Assembly: GCA_937926265.1 (NCBI GenBank)
Contig: CALAZS010000029.1
Span: 1 to 26,734, forward strand
Source of the DNA: an uncultured Gammaproteobacteria bacterium
Lineage (GTDB): Bacteria > Pseudomonadota > Gammaproteobacteria > Chromatiales > Chromatiaceae
Direction: 5' to 3'
Length of the DNA: 26,734 nt
Shown here: in pieces, positions 21,704 through 26,734 of the stretch
How positions within the stretch are numbered: position 1 is the first letter of the stretch
Layout of the letters: every line of letters starts with the position of its first letter
The notes under the pieces: model-generated
Told to the model about the DNA's origin: nothing
What the model saw: only the letters and a program-made list of their open reading frames with translations
Database searches by the model: none
Program-made: the position numbers and the translations under genes

Positions 21704-23579
21704 CTATGATGCGTCAGCCATTGAGGTTCTCAGTGGTCTTGAGCCGGTGCGCAAGCGCCCCGGCATGTATACCGATACCACCCGTCCCAATCATTTAGCC
21801 CAGGAAGTCATCGATAACAGCGTCGATGAGGCAATTGCCGGTCATTCAAAAAATATTGCAGTCACTTTATACAAGGATGGTTCTCTGGAGGTTGAAGATG
21901 ACGGGCGCGGAATGCCGGTTGATCTCCATCCTGAAGAAGGTGTTCCTGGTGTTGAAGTTATCCTCAGTAAGCTGCATGCCGGTGGTAAATTTTCCAGCAA
22001 GAATTACCAGTTTTCCGGTGGTCTTCACGGTGTAGGTGTCTCCGTTGTCAATGCACTGTCAAAGCACATTGAAATCTGGATTAAACGTGACGGTCAGGAG
22101 CATAACATTGCCTTTGCCAATGGCGACAAGGTGTCTGATCTTGAAGCCATTGGCAAGGTTGGAAAAGCTAACACGGGTACCAGAATTCGTTTCTGGCCGG
22201 ATCCGCAGTTTTTTGATACCCCAAAATTTTCTGTTCGCCAGTTACTTCATGTATTAAGGGCCAAGGCAGTACTTTGTCCCGGTCTAAAAGTCACCTTTAC
22301 TGATGAGTCAACAGGTGACAAACATGAATGGCAATACGAGGATGGTTTAAAAGACTATTTGCTGGATGCCATGTCTGGTATCAAATTGCTCCCTGATGAA
22401 CCTTTTGTAGGTGAAATGTCGGCTGAAAATGAAGCCGCAAGTTGGGCAGTGGTCTGGTTGCCCGAAGGTGGCGAGAGCATCACTGAAAGCTACGTAAACC
22501 TGATTCCTACTGCGCAGGGTGGAACCCATGTAAACGGCTTGAGAACAGGGCTTACCGATGCGGTGCGTGAATTTTGTGAATTTCGCAATCTTTTGCCACG
22601 AGGTGTAAAGCTTACACCTGATGATGTCTGGAATGGTGTGGCTTTTGTTTTGTCGGTAAAACTCGTTGATCCGCAGTTCTCTGGTCAAACCAAGGAACGC
22701 CTGTCATCGCGCGAATGTGCTGCCTTTGTTTCAGGAATTGTAAAGGATTCTTTCGGGCTCTGGCTTAATCAGCATACGGATCTGGGTGAAGCAATTGCGG
22801 AGCTGGCAATCAATTCCGCCCAGAACCGTATGCGGGCCGGCCGCAAAGTGCAACGTAAAAAAGTTACGCAGGGACCTGCATTGCCCGGCAAGCTATCTGA
22901 TTGCGCCAGTGTCGACCCTAGCCGGTCGGAACTGTTTCTGGTTGAAGGAGATTCGGCCGGAGGCTCGGCCAAACAGGCCCGTGACCGTGAATTCCAGGCG
23001 ATCATGCCTTTGCGCGGTAAAATTCTTAATTCCTGGGAAGTTGATCCGGTTGATGTTCTGTCATCCCAGGAAGTGCACGATATTTCTGTGGCTATCGGAG
23101 TTGAACCGGGCAGTGATGATTTGTCGAAGCTTCGTTTTGGTAAAGTTTGTATCCTTGCTGATGCTGACTCGGATGGCATGCATATCGCAACGTTGCTCTG
23201 TGCCTTATTCGTAAGACACTTCAGGAAACTTGTCAGCGAAGGCCATGTGTATGTCGCCATGCCTCCGTTGTTTAGAATAGATGTTGGCAAACAGGTTTTT
23301 TATGCACTGGATGAAGCGGAGAAACAGGGAACCCTGGATCGAATCAAGGCTGAAAAACTTAAAGGCAAGGTTTCTATCCAGCGCTTTAAAGGTCTTGGTG
23401 AAATGAACCCCAAGCAACTTCGGGAGACTACCATTGATCCGGATACACGCCGTCTTGTTCAACTGATCATTGACCAGGGGGATGATACCAACGGTATGCT
23501 GGATATGTTACTGGCTAAGAAGCGTGCCGGTGATCGTAAGCAGTGGCTTCAGGAGAAGGGCAATCTTGCTGAAGTCTGA
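21693..23579 (+). CDS. parE: DNA topoisomerase IV subunit B
   Basis: ParE is the ATPase subunit of topoisomerase IV, which decatenates chromosomes. The 628-residue protein aligns end to end with E. coli ParE: GHKL ATPase start SAIEVLSGLEPVRKRPGMYT, NSVDEA, DDGRGMPVD and GGLHGVGVSVVNALS; QTKERLSSREC; TOPRIM motifs LFLVEGDSAGGSAKQARDR and ILADADSDGMH; and a C-terminal QRFKGLGEMNP. The ATG at 21693 gives MPSNYDASAIEVL, the family start, and overlaps the CNP1-like gene; an upstream ATG at 21627 would add 22 residues with no homology. parC is not in the window. Confidence 0.97.
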   Translation: MPSNYDASAIEVLSGLEPVRKRPGMYTDTTRPNHLAQEVIDNSVDEAIAGHSKNIAVTLYKDGSLEVEDDGRGMPVDLHPEEGVPGVEVILSKLHAGGKFSSKNYQFSGGLHGVGVSVVNALSKHIEIWIKRDGQEHNIAFANGDKVSDLEAIGKVGKANTGTRIRFWPDPQFFDTPKFSVRQLLHVLRAKAVLCPGLKVTFTDESTGDKHEWQYEDGLKDYLLDAMSGIKLLPDEPFVGEMSAENEAASWAVVWLPEGGESITESYVNLIPTAQGGTHVNGLRTGLTDAVREFCEFRNLLPRGVKLTPDDVWNGVAFVLSVKLVDPQFSGQTKERLSSRECAAFVSGIVKDSFGLWLNQHTDLGEAIAELAINSAQNRMRAGRKVQRKKVTQGPALPGKLSDCASVDPSRSELFLVEGDSAGGSAKQARDREFQAIMPLRGKILNSWEVDPVDVLSSQEVHDISVAIGVEPGSDDLSKLRFGKVCILADADSDGMHIATLLCALFVRHFRKLVSEGHVYVAMPPLFRIDVGKQVFYALDEAEKQGTLDRIKAEKLKGKVSIQRFKGLGEMNPKQLRETTIDPDTRRLVQLIIDQGDDTNGMLDMLLAKKRAGDRKQWLQEKGNLAEV

Positions 23580-23621
23580 CCTCTTCAAAATTCAGCATGG
23601 ATTTGAGCACCACAAGTTATA

Positions 23622-23697
23622 TTGATATGAAAGACGCTGTAAATACCTCCATGTAAGCTTGGCCTCGTCATCCCTGACTCGGACACTTTCATATCAA
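23622..23697 (+). repeat. Structured palindromic element, copy 3 (forward, parE-bioA)
   Basis: A 76-bp element with perfect 12-bp outer arms: TTGATATGAAAG at 23622-23633 and its complement at 23686-23697. Pairing extends outward to 23613 and 23706 with 19 of 21 positions matched. The 52-bp core shares GACGC-TGTAAATA and GCTTGGCCTCGTCATCC with copy 1 at 13595. Inner hairpins have stem TAC/GTA with loop CTCCAT and stem GTC/GAC with loop ATCCCT. The outer arms share no similarity with copy 1 except the terminal AAAG/CTTT. Confidence 0.88.
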
Positions 23698-23754
23698 CAT
23701 ACCTTGAAGTGCCCAAAAGAACCGTGATTTTTTGAGAAGTTGCTGTTTGGCTGG

Positions 23755-23824
23755 ATCATATGGCTTCTGAGGGCAGGGATGCCCGAAGCAGAGTGCCCAT
23801 GGATGGCTTGAACGTCCATAAGAT
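23755..23824 (-). repeat. Structured palindromic element, copy 4 (reverse, parE-bioA)
   Basis: A reverse-oriented copy 57 bp after the forward one. Outer arms ATCATATGG (23755-23763) and CCATAAGAT (23816-23824) pair at 8 of 9 positions and extend weakly outward. The 52-bp core contains, on the plus strand, hairpins 23771-23784 (GGGC/GCCC, loop AGGGAT) and 23795-23807 (loop ATGGAT). On the minus strand these are loops ATCCCT and ATCCAT, as in the other copies. Confidence 0.8.
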
Positions 23825-23860
23825 TCAGTTAAATAGCAAATTCAATTAACGTAAGGTGTT

Positions 23861-25141
23861 ATGAAAGACTGGCTTGAAATTGATAAGGAACATATCTGGC
23901 ATCCATACTCCAGTATTCCTTCTTCCTATGAAGTATACGGTGTGGAGTCTGCTAATGGCGTCAAGATCAGGCTGCAAGACGGCAGGGAACTGGTTGATGG
24001 CATGTCATCCTGGTGGTGTGCCATTCATGGATATAACCATCCTAAACTAAACGAAGCAATTGAAAATCAGTTAAAGAACATGTCGCATGTCATGTTCGGT
24101 GGTTTAACCCACGAACCGGCTGCAAAACTTGCAGAGAAGCTTGTAACCCTAACACCTGAAGGACTGGAAAAGGTTTTCTTTGCAGATTCAGGCTCGGTTT
24201 CAGTGGAAGTGGCCATGAAAATGGCGATTCAATACTGGTCAGCAAAGAAAAAAACCGGAAAGAACCGTTTTCTGACAATTCGTTCCGGCTATCACGGCGA
24301 TACATTTGGAGCCATGTCGGTTTGTGATCCTGTGACCGGTATGCATGGACTTTTTCAGGCAAACCTGATGCAACAGCTATTCATTGATGCGCCAGAATCT
24401 AAATTTTCCGAGGGGTTAAGCGATTCTGACCGTCAAAAACTGGATGTTGCGTTTGCAAACCATGCTGATGAACTGGCAGCTTTTATTCTGGAACCGGTAG
24501 TTCAGGGGGCCGGAGGAATGCGCTTTTATTCTCCGGCTTACCTGCAATATGCCCGGGAATTATGTGACCGGCATAAAGTGTTGTTGATATTTGATGAAAT
24601 TGCTACAGGATTTGGACGAACCGGTGAGCTTTTTGCGGCTGATCATGCTCAGATTAGTCCGGATATCATGTGTGTCGGAAAGGCATTGACAGGTGGCTAC
24701 ATGACTCTGGCCGCCACTTTAACAACTACAAAAATCAGTGCCGGAATTAATGAAGGTCAGCCTGGCCTGTTTATGCATGGTCCTACATTCATGGCTAACC
24801 CTCTGGCCTGTGCGGTTGCCAATGCCAGTATTGAGTTAATGCTCAGCAGTAAATGGCAGGAAAAAGTCAGAAAAATTGAATCCTGGTTGCAACACGGACT
24901 GGAAGCCTGTAAAAAAATACCCGGTGTCGTCGAGGTGAGGTGCCTTGGGGCAATTGGCGTGGTGGAGATGGCTCATCCAGTAAATATGAAAGAACTCCAG
25001 GCTGCGATTGTGGACCAGGGAGTCTGGATAAGACCTTTCGGTAAACTGGTTTACCTTATGCCGCCATTTATTATCGATGAAGCCGATGTTGAAAAATTGA
25101 CCACAGCAGTAAATCACGTGCTATCAAATATAGAGAAATAA
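23861..25141 (+). CDS. bioA: Adenosylmethionine-8-amino-7-oxononanoate aminotransferase
   Basis: BioA uses S-adenosylmethionine as amino donor to make 7,8-diaminopelargonate in biotin synthesis. The 426-residue class III aminotransferase has HIWHPYSSI near the N-terminus, DGMSSWWCAIHGYNHP, the YHGDTFGAMSV motif, FDEIATGFGRTG and the PLP lysine K274 in CVGKALTGGYMTLAATL; these are the BioA-specific forms. A good Shine-Dalgarno (GTAAGGTG) precedes the ATG. bioB/F/H/D are not adjacent. Its stop overlaps the next gene (TAATG), so bioA is coupled to a cytochrome gene. Confidence 0.96.
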   Translation: MKDWLEIDKEHIWHPYSSIPSSYEVYGVESANGVKIRLQDGRELVDGMSSWWCAIHGYNHPKLNEAIENQLKNMSHVMFGGLTHEPAAKLAEKLVTLTPEGLEKVFFADSGSVSVEVAMKMAIQYWSAKKKTGKNRFLTIRSGYHGDTFGAMSVCDPVTGMHGLFQANLMQQLFIDAPESKFSEGLSDSDRQKLDVAFANHADELAAFILEPVVQGAGGMRFYSPAYLQYARELCDRHKVLLIFDEIATGFGRTGELFAADHAQISPDIMCVGKALTGGYMTLAATLTTTKISAGINEGQPGLFMHGPTFMANPLACAVANASIELMLSSKWQEKVRKIESWLQHGLEACKKIPGVVEVRCLGAIGVVEMAHPVNMKELQAAIVDQGVWIRPFGKLVYLMPPFIIDEADVEKLTTAVNHVLSNIEK

Positions 25142-26202
25142 TGTTGTCGAAATCAAAAACCATATTTCCTTTTTTAATCCTGTTTTTTTCAGGGATCTCT
25201 TTGCCTACGATTGTGCATGCGGCGCCGGATGGTAAAGATCTTTACCGGGAGCACTGCGAAGCCTGTCACCAAATTGATGGTGAAGGCGGGATTGGGCTGC
25301 CGCTTTCAACAATCAAGCTCAGACATGTTTCAAATGCCTATCTTGAGAAAACCATTCGAATGGGCAGGCCCGGGAGGATTATGCCTGCCTATAGAGAACT
25401 TAGCGATGCCCAGGTTCAGGCGATTATCGGCTACATGCGAAGCTGGTCTGATGACCCGTTGCCAGAGTTTCCATCTGATAAAATTGCCGGAGATGTTGTC
25501 AACGGTGAAAAGATCTATAAAAAACGATGCGCAAAATGCCATGCTGATGATGGAAGTGGTGAAGGCAAGGGTACAGGGGTCACTCATTCCAGAAAGCGTC
25601 AGTTCATGGTGATGCCAGCTGCAATCAATAACCCGGGATACCAGGAATCGGTAAGTGATGCTGAAATCAGGGAAATCATTATTGCAGATCGTGAAGACTC
25701 AAAAATGCCATCGATGCATGGCAAGCTTGAAGACCAGGAAATAAATGACCTGGTTGCCTATGTTCGCAGTATGGAACGATCAGTACCTGCTTTTGAAGAA
25801 AGCGAGTTTGGTCGTGATCTGGCAATAATTGTGGAGTCTCCCAGTGACTTTCCATCAACTGTTGCGGCTGTCAGAGAGGCGCTTAAAGCAGCCAACTTTC
25901 GGTTGTTTCCAGAACGTTATCTTGAAGAAGGCCTGATCGATGAGTTTTCTCACAACACTAAACAGGTGAGTCTGCGCTTCTGCAATTTCGGAACGCTTTA
26001 CGACATGATGAGAATTGAACCAAGACTGGGAATCATCCTGCCATGCAGAATTACCATTACCCAGATGGAAGACGGCCGCGTACTTTTGATTGCGCCCAAC
26101 ATCAGGGAAATGGCCAGCTGGTTTAATAACGATGAACTTTTAAGCATGGCTGTCGAAATGGAAGAAACCATTAATACCATTATCGAGGAGTCAACCTTTT
26201 GA
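25141..26202 (+). CDS. Dihaem cytochrome c fused to a C-terminal DUF302 domain
   Basis: This 353-residue exported protein has a signal peptide (cleavage near VHA at about 27) and two class I cytochrome c domains with haem sites CEACH (39-43) and CAKCH (130-134). Likely axial methionines are in RIMPAY and SKMPSMHG. It ends in a DUF302 domain (about 230-300): the LAIIVES start, FCNFG and LGIILPCRITI with the conserved cysteines, and the closing AP-N. It should be a periplasmic electron carrier, possibly with a thiol-linked or ligand-binding DUF302 part. It overlaps bioA by one base and the next gene by 4 bp. The fusion is clear from sequence; the redox partner is unknown. Confidence 0.87.
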   Translation: MLSKSKTIFPFLILFFSGISLPTIVHAAPDGKDLYREHCEACHQIDGEGGIGLPLSTIKLRHVSNAYLEKTIRMGRPGRIMPAYRELSDAQVQAIIGYMRSWSDDPLPEFPSDKIAGDVVNGEKIYKKRCAKCHADDGSGEGKGTGVTHSRKRQFMVMPAAINNPGYQESVSDAEIREIIIADREDSKMPSMHGKLEDQEINDLVAYVRSMERSVPAFEESEFGRDLAIIVESPSDFPSTVAAVREALKAANFRLFPERYLEEGLIDEFSHNTKQVSLRFCNFGTLYDMMRIEPRLGIILPCRITITQMEDGRVLLIAPNIREMASWFNNDELLSMAVEMEETINTIIEESTF

Positions 26203-26687
26203 TTTCATCTATAAAACAGGTTTTAGTTTCTATAGTTGTTTTTCTGCTGCTGTCCGCTGTTTCGCAGGCTAATGAACAACGACTTTTCATGGTGCGCAGT
26301 AATATTCCGTTTGATGTGGCAATGGAACGAGTCCAGTCAATTTTGAATTCTTATGAATACGAAGTTGCTCACACACAGAGATGTGATGGTGGTTTGGCTG
26401 ATTTTGGCTATCAAACGGATTTCTACCGTGTGCTGTTCTGGGGAAAATACCAGGAAGTGCATGAACTGAGTGAAAAATTTCCTGAAATTGTGCCTTTTTT
26501 ACCGCTGAAATTCCTGGTTTTTGCTGAAAACGATGAAACTGTTTTCATTGCACTTAATCCTGCCATGCTGGCAGAGTATTATTCTTCTCCTGAACTCAAA
26601 CTACAGCTTATGCGCTGGAAAAATGATATTGAGTCAGTCATGAATGAATTACGAGAATATCAATATCAACCTGTATCCGATTCCTGA
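26199..26687 (+). CDS. Exported DUF302-like protein
   Basis: This 162-residue protein has an N-terminal signal peptide (hydrophobic 8-22, cleavage likely after SQA) and a DUF302-like domain. It resembles the C-terminus of the previous gene in layout: an initial MVRSNIPFDVAMERVQSILN helix, YRVLFWGKYQEVHELSEKFPEIVPFLPLKFLVF, and the closing ALNPAM. The conserved cysteines of the fused domain are missing here; the only cysteine is in QRCDGG. The start is a TTG at 26199, overlapping the previous stop (TTGA), with GAGGAG 8 nt upstream. The overlap indicates joint translation with the cytochrome, so the two probably act together in the periplasm. Confidence 0.72.
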   Translation: MISSIKQVLVSIVVFLLLSAVSQANEQRLFMVRSNIPFDVAMERVQSILNSYEYEVAHTQRCDGGLADFGYQTDFYRVLFWGKYQEVHELSEKFPEIVPFLPLKFLVFAENDETVFIALNPAMLAEYYSSPELKLQLMRWKNDIESVMNELREYQYQPVSDS

Positions 26688-26701
26688 AGAAAACCCAATT
26701 A

Positions 26702-26734
26702 ATGACCACATCCACTACCTATAACCCTGAAGGC
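26702..26734 (+). CDS. Possible start of a further gene (truncated by window end)
   Basis: An ATG at 26702 opens a frame that runs to the window edge, reading MTTSTTYNPEG. It lies 14 bp after the DUF302-like gene and has only a weak purine stretch (GAAGAAAA) upstream. Too short to identify. Confidence 0.35.
   Translation, partial: MTTSTTYNPEG

Noticed and set aside
22769..23290. 173-residue open frame on the minus strand inside parE
   Set aside because: It lies fully antisense to the well-conserved parE coding region, shows no domain, and has the composition of a reverse-frame shadow.

Overview
This window is chromosomal DNA from a gammaproteobacterium, probably marine or aquatic and not a close relative of E. 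coli. The evidence is CreB/CreC, ParE, YjjV-type TatD, TruD, GlyA and NusB sequences of gammaproteobacterial type, a 'marine proteobacterial' sortase with its single VIT/vWA substrate, RibBX in place of a normal RibBA, FolE2, a CNP1-like protein and a DUF3581 protein. G+C is moderate by eye and coding density is high. No tRNA, rRNA, CRISPR array, insertion sequence or phage gene was seen.

Layout. (1) 41-8620: ispD, a PilZ gene, creC-creB on the minus strand, and a divergent sortase-substrate/sortase pair. A minus-strand TatD gene follows, then ispF-truD. The usual ispD-ispF pair is split by about 6.3 kb of signalling and surface genes. (2) 8631-10293, minus strand: a DUF3581 protein and an HDOD protein. 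(3) 10585-18190: a long co-directional run of glyA, nrdR, ribD, ribE, ribBX, ribH, nusB, thiL and pgpA, followed by a periplasmic retropepsin-like protease (18208-18873). It supplies one-carbon metabolism, control of ribonucleotide reductase and most of riboflavin synthesis. (4) 18911-21004, minus strand: folE2, ispA and xseB. dxs, often next to ispA, is absent. (5) 21116 to the end: CNP1-like gene, parE, bioA, a dihaem cytochrome c fused to DUF302, a second DUF302-like gene, and possibly the start of another gene.

How the genes connect. IspD and IspF (MEP pathway) and IspA (prenyl chain) belong to isoprenoid synthesis. RibD, RibE, RibBX and RibH make riboflavin; RibBX lacks the zinc cysteines of GTP cyclohydrolase II, so that step must be encoded elsewhere. 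CreBC sits divergently beside the sortase pair. The shared intergenic region has a 9/10 match to the CreB 'cre tag', suggesting that CreBC controls the sortase system.

Most unusual observations. First, four copies of a roughly 76-bp structured palindromic element occur as two forward/reverse pairs, one in the ribD-ribE gap and one in the parE-bioA gap. Their outer stems differ in sequence but each remains complementary, and their inner hairpin loops share the consensus NTCCMT. Second, short tandem duplications, mostly with a 15-bp period, recur at gene edges. In glyA and in the protease gene they copy the last codons together with the stop codon.
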